This document shows positions 22,601-31,623 of a stretch of DNA of 64,000 nucleotides, piece by piece. Under the pieces are notes generated by a model. The model ran no database searches. It was not told the origin of the DNA and was given only the letters and a program-made list of their open reading frames with translations. Each line of letters opens with the position of its first letter. Positions within the stretch are counted from its first letter, which is position 1. This DNA comes from Zygnema cylindricum (taxonomy: Eukaryota; Streptophyta; Zygnematophyceae; Zygnematales; Zygnemataceae): the NCBI GenBank assembly GCA_037447655.1, contig JBBHKE010003160.1, positions 62,001-126,000 on the forward strand. Reading direction: 5' to 3'. The translations under genes and the position numbers were made by a program.

Positions 22601-23956
22601 ACAAGATTTTTACTCAGCCGAGGAATGTAGAGTACAACTGAAAATGTAAGTATAGAAGTCTTACCCTCCACTAAGACTTTCAGATCTACTGATCCCACTA
22701 GATCTGAAATAACCACTCTCCCATCCCCATACTTTATCTCTACAGTAGGGATTTTCCTTAGCTTAGTGAAGAGTTCTTTATCACGACACATATGCATGGA
22801 TGCACCTGAGTCGATGATCCATCCTTCCTGTGGAGCTTCCCGGATTGCTCCAAGGGCACACTTCTGCCTCCGAGGAATATCCTTCTCCTCCAGACTCTCG
22901 TCAAGAAGAAGTTCCCCATCCTCCTCAGAGGACTCATCCTCGGTTTCTCCTGACACTTTTGTAACCACAAGTGCCTTTTTCTTCCCTCCGGAAGAACCCC
23001 CTCCACGGTTCTCTTGGAGCCTCTGCTCTGATAGCTTGACACAATCTGCAATAAAGTGTCCCGACTTTTTGCAATAATGACAAAGACTCTTTGAGGGCCT
23101 CTGTCCCCCAGAATGATCTCTCTCCCCTCTATAAGGTTTCTTTGGGTCCTTCCCCCATCGGTCCCCTCCTGCTGCTAGAGCTTGAATGCTCTTTCCTCCT
23201 CTCCTAATCTCCATTGTGTTTTCCTGCACAAGTATCATCCTGACTACTGTGTTCCATTTCTATGAACTATCTGGCATTCCCTGTACTCGGTACACTATGT
23301 TTTTCGAACTCATCTGGTAATTTCATGATAAGGGTGTTTACTTTCATTTTCATTGTACCTGTCCACCCGGCACTTTCCATTTCCATATACAAACAAGAAA
23401 GATCATTACAGTAATCTAATATCTTTCCTCCTTTGTAAGTGTAACTCAATAGCTTTTGCTCAGCCAACTGGAGCTCCTGAATAGTTCCAGCTCTATAAAT
23501 CTCCACCAAACTCTCCCACAACTCCTCGGCCTTGTAAATGTGAAGATGAGGAGTGGCCAAAGCTTGAGTGAGGTGCCTCAGAATGAAGTTCTTGGCAGCC
23601 ATGATTACATCCTCCCACATTTGAGTATTGTTCTCCACGGTCTTCACGGTCGCCGCTCCCGATACTGTGACAATAGGAGTGAGGGGTGTCTCCTTCCCTT
23701 TCTCCTTTTCGGACAGACTGCTGTCCCTATCATCTGCCTCCTCCGCTGAGGCAGCCGTTGTTGCAAAAAACCTTACTCCCCCAAATCCTAGTGGAGTTCC
23801 TAAAGGTGGACGTTTCACTTGTCCACTGACGATACCCCAGTATCGTTTCTCACACAAAGCTCCCATCATCATGGCTTCCCAATAGATGAACCCAGATCCA
23901 TTGAAGGTGGGCACCCTAGAGGGTGGGCCCATAACCTGCAATTCTGTGTCCTCCAT
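19606..23956 (-). pseudogene. Gag-Pol polyprotein remnant of D
   Basis: The frame opens at an ATG in the LTR end (23956: MEDTELQV) and reads through the primer-binding site into MGPPSRVPTFNGSGFIYWEA. Gag spans to about 23050 and has an intact zinc knuckle CHYCKKSGHFIADC. Protease WIIDSGASMHMCRD is near 22830-22790. Integrase has the IRSDN motif near 22040 (glycine changed in RSDNRGEYTS). RT has YVDD near 20600, and RNase H has SDASYGDAPMRRCTSGY near 20070-20030. A one-base insertion near 23265 breaks gag, and further stops and frameshifts occur throughout pol. It is inactive, but all domains can be traced. Confidence 0.9.
23923..23936 (-). other. Primer-binding site of D (consensus form)
   Basis: The sense strand reads GGTTATGGGCCCAC, directly after the LTR end TTGCA. 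It is the exact complement of GTGGGCCCATAACC, the anticodon stem-loop of initiator tRNA-Met. The ATG pairs with the CAU anticodon. Confidence 0.88.
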
Positions 23957-24939
23957 TGGACTACAGAATATAGGAAGCCTCTAGATAGTATTTAACTAAC
24001 CCACTTTAAGCCACGACCACTGCTGCCCAAGAAAGCAAACTGACAATTTAACTGCATCCCTCTGCAGCTTGGACTCCCCTGAGTCCGTAGCAAAAAGAAT
24101 CACTGAAAACGGCCGACTAGCCGATAAGTTATGAGTCGGCAAAAATGCCAAGTTTATACAAACTCTCAAAGAGAGAGAGGTTCCTATCTACCAAAATTCT
24201 TTAAGTCCTAAATCCCTCTCACAAACCCTATCTATTCAAGTACGAACCAATCGGATCACTGTAGAGTGCAGAAAAGTACTATGGCCGATGTACTTTCTGT
24301 ACGGCCCATGTACGACAATGCCATTAAGTGGACGCGTGTCCACTTTTCACTTGTCCTTATGTTCACCGAAATTCCTGCGACCAAATGTCATCCCTCCGCG
24401 TGGCGCCACATCACGCCATGTCCATAAACGCCAAAAGTGACCATTCCGTGATCTCGGCATTGATGTACGCCGTCGGATCAGATTCGATATTAAATGTCTG
24501 CCGTCAAAAACAAATGTCCGATTCATTTGTTTGCGTGCGAGATAATGTTCGCACTATATAATACTTGGTTCCATGTTCTACCGTTCGTAATTCCGTTAAT
24601 CGAATTCATAGACCTAACATTGTTTAAGTAAATATCAAACCTAATATATGCTAACGGATTTCTACGACAGACTGGTTAGAGCTAACGGCTAAGCCGCGCT
24701 CTACCGGTCGGAGGTTCGAGTCTTGCCGGACTCAACCTTTTGTTGAGAGTGACATAAGTCACTCTTTAGCCCTGCCTGCTTAAGCTAGGACAGCCATGGC
24801 TCAGCCACCCTCTCTATCCCTTAGTGACTACGGCAAGTATGGTGGGAAGAGAGAGGAGGCGGAGGCAGGCTGTCCACCTTTTCTATTTTGTACTAAGTTC
24901 AGATCTAGAAAATACCATATAAAAATAACAATTTCAACA
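23937..24939 (-). repeat. 5' LTR of D (subtype Y)
   Basis: 1003 bp. The sense strand starts TGTTGAAATTGTTAT at 24939. A TATA-like TGTATAAAC lies at about 24152-24160 (sense). The stem-loop GGACTCAGGGGAGTCC lies at 24071-24086, and the tRNA-like block at 24661-24737. Confidence 0.87.
24661..24737 (+). other. tRNA-like block in LTR (antisense to element)
   Basis: It contains an A-box-like CTGGTTAGAGC at 24672-24682 and a B-box-like GGTTCGAGTC at 24713-24722, about 30 bases apart, as in Pol III type-2 promoters. It is not a real tRNA gene because I see no complete acceptor stem. A related block occurs in almost every copia LTR here, always on the strand opposite to the element. Confidence 0.6.
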
Positions 24940-25577
24940 TCTTTATTGCTAGTTTTGAGGATGAAGTTCATTTCACTGCTGAAAAAGGTAGCCTAGGAAT
25001 GTTTAGGCTTATTTTAAGCAATGAAAATAATAAATTTTATTGTGCTGGTGTTCATGATATAATGTTATGGCATAAGAGGCTTGGGCATGTAAATCTAGAT
25101 AAGTTAAGAGAGATGGAAAAGATGGGAGTAGTGGAAGGGATTTAGTTTGGTGAAAGTGAGAATCTAAGTGATTGTAGTGGATGTGCTTTAAGTAAAGCAC
25201 AAAGGTTACCTTTCCCAAAAAAAACCACCTATAAGAGAGAAAAGATTTTAGATTTGGTACACACAGATATTTGGGGACAGGCCAAAGTGCCTTCACTAGG
25301 GGGGAAGAGATTTATAATGACTATCACTAATGATTGGTCTAGGTATTCTAGGGTGTATTTTTTGAAAAATAAGTCAGAAGCTCAACAATATTTTAGACAA
25401 AATAAGGTATGGAGTTAAAAACTCCATGAAACTTCAATCAAGAGAGTAAGGAGTGACAATGGTGGAGAGTATACCTCTAACCAGTTTGAGGATTTTCTGA
25501 GGGAAAATGGAGTCCAACACCAAAAAACAGTTCCAAAAAACCGCGTAACAGAATAGGGTAGCCGAAAGATTAAATAA
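24940..25577 (+). pseudogene. Detached, inverted integrase of copia C
   Basis: The plus strand encodes the family-1 region before and through the integrase core: HKRLGHVNLDKLREM, a zinc-finger half with one Cys kept (CSGCA is now CSGCALS), DLVHTDIWG, RVRSDNGGEYTSNQFEDF, and a decayed AERLN. Stops interrupt it. It ends at 25577 exactly where element C resumes on the other strand at 18556. Joined there, the coding order AERLN then TLSDSA matches copia A. The flanking bases aataa (25573-25577) and, inverted, ctatt (18552-18556) look like one target-site duplication with a single mismatch. Confidence 0.85.
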
Positions 25578-26630
25578 TGTTGAAATTAATAGATTTCTAG
25601 AGTATTTTCTAGGTTTAAATATGTTAGTATAAAAGAAAAGAAAAGAACGAGCAACCTGCCTCTACCTCCTCTCTCAAGCCCCCATACTTGTTGTAGTCAC
25701 TGAATGATAGAGAGGGTGGTTGATCCATGGCTGCCTTAGTTCAACAGGCAGTTATTTTTAGTAGGTTACTAAAAATATACCTGACGGACCCGGGATTTGA
25801 TCCCGGTACCTGCGGTTCGTCAAGTTGGCCGATAGCGGTCAGTTTTATCCTATTAGACTAGGACCAATGCTAAATGCTATAGTATGTGATATATATATGT
25901 ATATATATATATATATATAAATAGGAGGAGCAAATCCATTTAACTAAAACTGTATACGACATGCATAGATACAGTTTTATGAAAGTACGAAGTACGATTC
26001 TATTTCAAAACGGATACCACGCATTTTGTTTCGACAACGAAACAAATGTCGCGCAAGTATTTATAATGGCTAAGATTGCATCTCGCTGCAAACCCAACGG
26101 CGCACATCATCGCCAAAATCTCGGAGTGGTCACTTTCGCGTTTTGTGACGTGGCATGACCTGGAGCCACGTGGAGAGATGACATTCGGTCATGGAAATTC
26201 CGAGGAATGTACAGACGAGTGAAAAACAGACACGCGTCCGCTTAATAGCCTTGTCGTACATAGGCTGTACATAAGGTACACCGGCAGTAGTACTTTTTGG
26301 TACGGTACAGTAATCTGATTGGTCCGTACTTCAGTAGATAGAAGTTATTAGAGGGAATCAAGACTTAGAAAATTTTGGTAGGTACTCACCTCTCCCTTTG
26401 AGAGTTTGTACCAATTGGCATTTTTACTGCCTCATAACTTATCCGCTGGTTGGCCGTTTTTCAGTGATTCTTTTTCCTACGGACTCAGGGGAGTCTAGGC
26501 TGCACAGTGGTGCAGTCAGATTGTCTGCTTGTCTGCTTCGGTAGCACTGGTTGCCATTGAAAGTGGGTTAGTTAATAATTACTTAGAGGCTTCCAGTATT
26601 CTGTAGTCGAATGGAGAACACATAATTTTA
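25578..26630 (+). repeat. 5' LTR of E (subtype X)
   Basis: 1053 bp, TGTTGAAATTAATAG to AATTTTA (terminal CA mutated to TA). It has a G-box CCACGTGG at 26166-26173 and GGACTCAGGGGAGTC in R/U5 near 26482-26496. The T-arm-like stem-loop of the antisense tRNA-like block is near 25789-25805. Confidence 0.87.
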
Positions 26631-26644
26631 GGTTATGGGCCCAT
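26631..26644 (+). other. Primer-binding site of E
   Basis: GGTTATGGGCCCAT touches the LTR end. The ATG at 26635-26637 opens the gag frame. Confidence 0.85.
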
Positions 26645-27045
26645 CCTCTAGGGTGCCCACCTTCAATGGATCTGGGTTCATCTATTGGGAAGCCATGATG
26701 ATGGGAGCTTTATGCGAAAAACGATACTGGGGTATCGTCAATGGACAAGTGAAACGTCCACCTTCGGGAACTCCACCAAGATTTGGAAGAGTAAGGTTTC
26801 CTGCAGCAACGGGTGCCTCAGCGGAGGAGGCAGATGATGGGGACAACAGTGTGTCCAAAAAGGGGAAAGGGAAGGAGACACCCCTCACTCCTATTGCCAC
26901 AGTTCCGGGAGCGACGACCGTGAAGACCGCGGAGAACGATAGTAAAATGTGGGAGGATGTAAACATGGCTGCCAAAAAGTTCATTTTGAGGCACCTCACT
27001 CAAGCTTTGGCCACTCCTCATCTTCACATTTACAAGGCCGAGGAG

Positions 27046-27181
27046 TTGTGGGTGAGTTTGGTGGAGATTTATAGAGTTGGAACTATTCAAGAGCTCCAGT
27101 TGGCTGAGCAAAATTGTGGGTGAGTTTGGTGGAGATTTATAGAGCTGGAACCATTCAGGAGCTCCAGTTGGCTGAGCAAAA
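27046..27181 (+). repeat. 68-bp tandem duplication within gag of E
   Basis: ttgtgggtgagtttggtg begins at 27046 and again at 27114. The two 68-bp copies differ at about three positions. 68 is not a multiple of three, so the duplication shifts the gag frame. The other copies in the window have a single unit. Confidence 0.9.
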
Positions 27182-28237
27182 GCTAGTGAGTTACACTTAC
27201 AAAGGAGGAAAGATGTTAGATTACCGTAATGATCTTTCTTGTTTGTATATGGAGATGGAAAGTGTCGGGTGTACAGGTATAATGAAAATGAAAGTTAACA
27301 CTCTTATCATGAAGTTACTAGATGAGTTCGAGAACATAGTGTACCGAATACAAGAAATGTCTGATCATTCATGGAAATGGAACACAGTGGTCAGGATGAT
27401 ACTTGTGTAGGAAAACACAATGGAGATTAGGAAAGGAGGGAAGAGCATTCAAGCTCTAGCAGCAGGAGGGGACCAATGGTGGATGGACCCGAAGAAACCT
27501 TACAAAGGGGAAAAAGATCATTCTGGGGGACCGAGGCCCCCAAACGGTCTTTGTCATTTTTGCAAAAAGCTGAGACACTTAATCGCAGATTGTGTCAAGC
27601 TGTCGGAGCTGAGGTTCCAAGAGAACCGTGGACGGGGTTCCTCCGGAGGGAAGCAAAAGGCACTTATGGTTACAAAAGTGACAAGAGAAACCGAGGATGA
27701 GTCCTCTGAGGAGGACGGGGAGCTTCTTCTTGACGAGAGCGTGGAGGAGAAGGAGATCCCTTGGAGACAGAAGTGTGCCCTTGGAGCAATTCGGGAAGCT
27801 CCACAAGAAGGATGGATTATCGACTCAGGTGCATCCATGCATATGTGTCGTGATAAAGAACTCTTCACTAAGCTAAGAAAGGGAGTCTTTACATCTAAGT
27901 ATGGGGATGAAGTTTACTTCACGGCAGACAATGGTGGCCAAGGAATGTTTAGGCTTAACCTGAGTAATGAAAAGAAGAATTCTTACTATGTTGGTGTTCC
28001 TAAGTTGACTATTTAGCATAAGCGGTTGGGGCATGTGCATTTTGATAGGTTGAGGGAAATGAAAAAGTTCGGGGTAGTAGAAGGCATTCAGTTTGGGGGT
28101 AATGAAATGATGGATGATTATAGTGGCTGTGCTCAAGGTAAGGCTCACATACTTCCCTTTCCCAAAGCCGCAACATATAGAGGTGAGAAAGTAATAGATT
28201 TTGTCCACACAGATATTTGGGGACCTGCATAAGTACC

Positions 28238-28360
28238 TGAAATTCTGTGGTCTCCATTGACCCACAGAATGAGCAGCCTATGTAAAGCCTCTAGGATAAT
28301 ATTTGCCCCTTCTACTTTCCCGCTGAATAAGCGCCGCCCAGGCACACAAATATTCTGACC
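28238..28360 (-). repeat. LTR 3'-end fragment replacing the integrase core
   Basis: It starts tgaaattctgtggtctccat, the antisense of a copia LTR 3' end, and runs about 123 bp. To the left, coding stops just after HTDIWGPA. To the right it resumes at TDRKNWK. The whole integrase catalytic core is absent. The LTR subtype is not one of the full LTRs in this window. Confidence 0.75.
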
Positions 28361-30010
28361 ACGGATAGGAAAAACTGGAAACTAGATGCTAAGGGAAAAC
28401 CTAGATACTTTGTCGGATATGATGAGGATATTAAGGGATATAGAGTTTATAACTTGGCAAAGAAAGATATCATTCTGGTCAAACACTTACTTGTCATGGA
28501 TGAAGGGAAGTCATTTGACCCCTTCAAATATACAAAGAATATAAGAATCAGATTTGAGTCCAAAAGTGATAAGAACTCGGTCGTTCCCGAAAGCGACATG
28601 AGTGAACCTGTGACTGCAGATTCACGGGAGATTTTCAGGGGAGATCAAAGATACAGGAGACTCACCGGAAACCTCACATACTCCTATGTACTTCGAGGAG
28701 ATAGAAGAAGCAGGACAAGAACCAGCTTCCGTGAACAGGGAACCCGATGAGACAGTGAGAAGAAACTCAAGACTTCCATCCATTCCACCTTCAGAGTTTG
28801 AGGGAGGAAGGAGGAGCAACAAAAGGATACAAGAAAAACAAACTGATCATAAGGTAACTAAGCTATCTCACCCAGATGAGCCTGAGTATTACTCAGAGGC
28901 CGTGAATAGTCTAGAGAAAGAAAGATGGATTACAGCCATAAATGATGAGATGGCTTCTATCATGGAAGTAAAAACTTGGGAACTAGCAGATTGTCCTCCA
29001 GATAGAAAACCTATTGGTTGTAAATGGGTATTTAAACTAAAACTGAACCCAGATAATACAATTGAGAGATATTAGGCTTGATTTGTAGCAAAGATATTCA
29101 CCCAAAAGGAGGGGATTGACTATGAGGAGACCTTTGCTCCAGTTGTTCGGTTCCCATCAGTAAGGATTCTCCTCTGTTTGGCAGCAGCGCAAGACATGGA
29201 AATACACCATTAAGACATTAAGACTGCTTTTCTCAATTGTGAGTTAGAGGAAGAAATTTTCATGAGACAACGAGGGGTTCGTGGAAGAAGGAGAAGAGAG
29301 CAAAGTCTGCAGGCTCATAAAGTCCTTATATAGACTGAAGTAGGCTCCTCGATAGTGGAATAAGAAACTAGATGAGTTTCTCACCGATCTGGGATACATA
29401 CGTATCAGCTCTGACCATTCTATCTATATGTTTCAAGATGACAATGGTGTCATTTTTATTGCAATTTATGTGGATGATCTACTTGTGTTAAGTAAGTCTT
29501 TGGAGAAGATCAATAAGCTAAAGAAAGATCTTAAAGGTAGATTTGATATGAAGGATTTAGGGGAGGCAAAATATATTTTGTGGACCCAAATGGAGAGAGA
29601 TAGGGGGAAGAAGATTATCAGACTTACTTAGAAAGAAGCTATAAGAAATATGCTTGAGAAATTCCAGATGGAAAATGCTAACAGTTGTACTACTCCCATG
29701 GACTTGAAAAAAGTAAGTGATGGGAGTGTAGAAGGAGGAGTGATGATCTTAGACGATCAGATAAGTCCAAAGGAGAGAGAGTTTATGAAGTCTATCCCTT
29801 ATAAACAGGTCATAGGAAGTTTAATATATTTTATGAACTGTACCAGGCTGGACATAGCGGCACCAATTGCAGTACTCAGTACGAGTTTTAATGATCCTAG
29901 GAAGAGAGACTTAATGATCCTAGGAAGAGAGACTGGGAGGCAGCCAAGAGAGTCATGAGATATCTAGTTGGAACCGGAGAATTATGGATGCATTTGGGAG
30001 AGGAGCACAC

Positions 30011-30135
30011 TATCACCCTACCCAGCCTTCAGTGACTACAACAAGTGTGGGGGCTTGGTAAAGGGAGTTAGAGGTAGACCGCCTCTACATTTTTCCTATT
30101 ATAATACAGACCTAGAAAATACTCAAATATCAACA
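30011..30135 (-). repeat. Family-2 LTR 5'-end fragment replacing RNase H core
   Basis: The antisense strand matches the first 125 bp of family-2 LTRs (sense start TGTTGATATTTGAGT at 30135). It sits between GEEH and the codons for CWSSKQQ, exactly where the SDASYGDAPMRR motif should be. Confidence 0.85.
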
Positions 30136-30546
30136 AAGGTGCTTCCTGTTAGAGCAGTAAGCAACAAAAGGTGGTTGCTCAGTCTACTATGGAGGCTGAG
30201 CATATGGCGTCTTGTTTTGCTGTAAAAGAACTAATGTGGGTGAAGTCATTGTTGCAAGAACTAGGATATATCAAGGAGGGAGTGCATGAAATCTTTTGCG
30301 ATAATCAAGTTGCAATCGCAATTGCAGCCAATCCAAAACACCATTTCAAAGCAAAACATATGGACATAAGATTAAGCTTCGTAAGAGAAAAAGTTAAAAA
30401 TAAAATTTTAAATCTTGTGTATAGACCGGATGAAGAAATGGTAGCTGACATGATAACCAAGCCTATGCCCTCTCCAAAATTAAAATATTGTCGGGAAAAA
30501 TGCGGGTTGAAAGAAAAGTTAAAATTAGACTAGGAAATAAAGGGAG

Positions 30547-31613
30547 TGTTGAAATTAGTAGATTTCTAGAGTATTTTCTAGGTTTAAATATGTTAATATA
30601 AAACAAATAGAAGAGGACGGGCAGCATGCCTGCACCTCCTCTCTTTAGCCCCCATACTTGTTGTAGTCACTGAAGGATAGAGAGGGTGGTTGATCCATGG
30701 CTGCTAGGGTAGTTGATCCATGGCTGCCTTAGTTCAACAGGCAGTTATTTTTAGTAGGTTACTAAAAATATACCTGACGGACCCAGGATTTGATCCTGGT
30801 ACCTTCGGTTCGACAAGTTGGCCGATAACGGTCAACTTTATCCTATAAGACTAGGACCAGTGCTAAATGTTTTAGTATGTGATAGATATACATATATATA
30901 TATTTAGGGAGGAACAAATCCATTTAACTAAAACTGTATACGGCACGCATAGATACAGTTTTATGAAAGTACGAAGTACAATTTTATTTCAACACGGATA
31001 CCACGCACTTTGTTTCGACAACGAAACAAATATCGCCCAAGTATTTATAACGGCTAAGATTGCGTCTCGCAGCAAATCCAACGGCGCACATCATCGCCAA
31101 AATTCCGGAATAGTACCTTTGGCATTTTGTGACGTGACATGACATGGAGCCACGTGGAGAGATGACATTCAGTCATGGGAATTCTGATGAATGTACGGAC
31201 GAATGAAAAGCAGACACGCGTCCGCTTAATATCTTTGTCGTGCATAGGCCGTACAAAAGGTACACCGGTAGTAGTACTTTTTGGTACAGTACAATAATCT
31301 GATTGGTTTGTACTTTAGTAGATAGAAGTTATTATAGGGAATCAGGACTTAGAAAATTTTGGTAGGCAGTCAACTCTCCCTTTGAGAGTTTGTACAAATT
31401 GGCATTTTTACTGCCTCATAACTTATCGGCTGGTTGGCCGTTTTCAGTGATTCTTTTTCCTACGGACTCAAGGGAGTCCAGGCTGCACATTGGTGTAGTC
31501 AAACTGTCATTTTGACTTCTTAGACATTAGTGGTTGTGGCTTAGTGTGGGTTAGTTAAATACTATCTACACGCTTCCTGTATTCTTTGATCCAATGGAGG
31601 ACACAGAATCGCA
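30547..31613 (+). repeat. 3' LTR of E (chimeric X/Y)
   Basis: 1067 bp. The start TGTTGAAATTAGTAGATTTC and the T-arm-like CCAGGATTTGATCCTGG are subtype X. The last ~100 bp (gtgggttagttaaatacta and the ending ...GAATCGCA) follow subtype Y, as in D's 5' LTR. A short local repeat (gttgatccatggctgcc) is duplicated near 30690-30730. Confidence 0.8.
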
Positions 31614-31623
31614 GAGCAAAGGT
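31614..31623. other. 10-bp spacer between two LTRs
   Basis: gagcaaaggt separates the 3' LTR of E from the family-2-like LTR of F. It does not match the flank expected if E's right end were an undisturbed insertion in element C. Confidence 0.6.

Larger units (their letters stand above)
18557..24939 (-). mobile_element. Family-3 copia D, with mismatched LTRs
   Basis: A 6383-bp minus-strand copia unit with LTRs at 18557-19592 and 23937-24939. The LTRs belong to different subtypes. The 3' LTR starts TGTTGAAATTAATAGATTTC, whereas the 5' LTR starts TGTTGAAATTGTTATTTTTA and has a different tRNA-like block. The flanks also disagree (ctatt at 18552-18556, tcttt at 24940-24944). A single insertion should have matching LTRs and flanks, so D is probably a recombinant of two insertions (see findings). 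Confidence 0.85.
26635..30533 (+). pseudogene. Gag-Pol polyprotein remnant of E
   Basis: Gag starts MGPSSRVPTFNGSGFIYWEA at the PBS ATG. It runs into a 68-bp duplication at 27046-27181 that shifts the frame. The zinc knuckle CHFCKKLRHLIADC is near 27556. Protease WIIDSGASMHMCRD (about 27814) is followed by an in-frame loss of about 70 residues: LFTKLRK joins directly to GVFTSKYGDEV. Integrase reaches HTDIWGPA and then meets an LTR fragment (28238-28360), so the catalytic core is missing. RT resumes with CKWVFKLKLNPDN and keeps YVDD near 29470. RNase H lacks its first catalytic segment because of another LTR fragment (30011-30135). Numerous stops are present. Confidence 0.9.
25578..31613 (+). 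mobile_element. Family-3 copia E, decayed and patched with LTR pieces
   Basis: A 6036-bp plus-strand copia unit with LTRs at 25578-26630 and 30547-31613. Its 5' LTR is subtype X and pairs with the 3' LTR of D. Its 3' LTR is X-like in most of its length but Y-like at its end. The internal region has a 68-bp tandem duplication and a protease deletion. Two LTR fragments sit where integrase and RNase H cores should be. Confidence 0.87.

Noticed and set aside
24661-24737. A true tRNA gene
   Set aside because: A- and B-box-like motifs and a T-arm are present, but no complete acceptor stem or cloverleaf can be drawn, and the block is part of a repeated LTR.
18557-24939. D as one ordinary insertion
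   Set aside because: Its LTRs are of different subtypes and the 5-bp flanks do not match.
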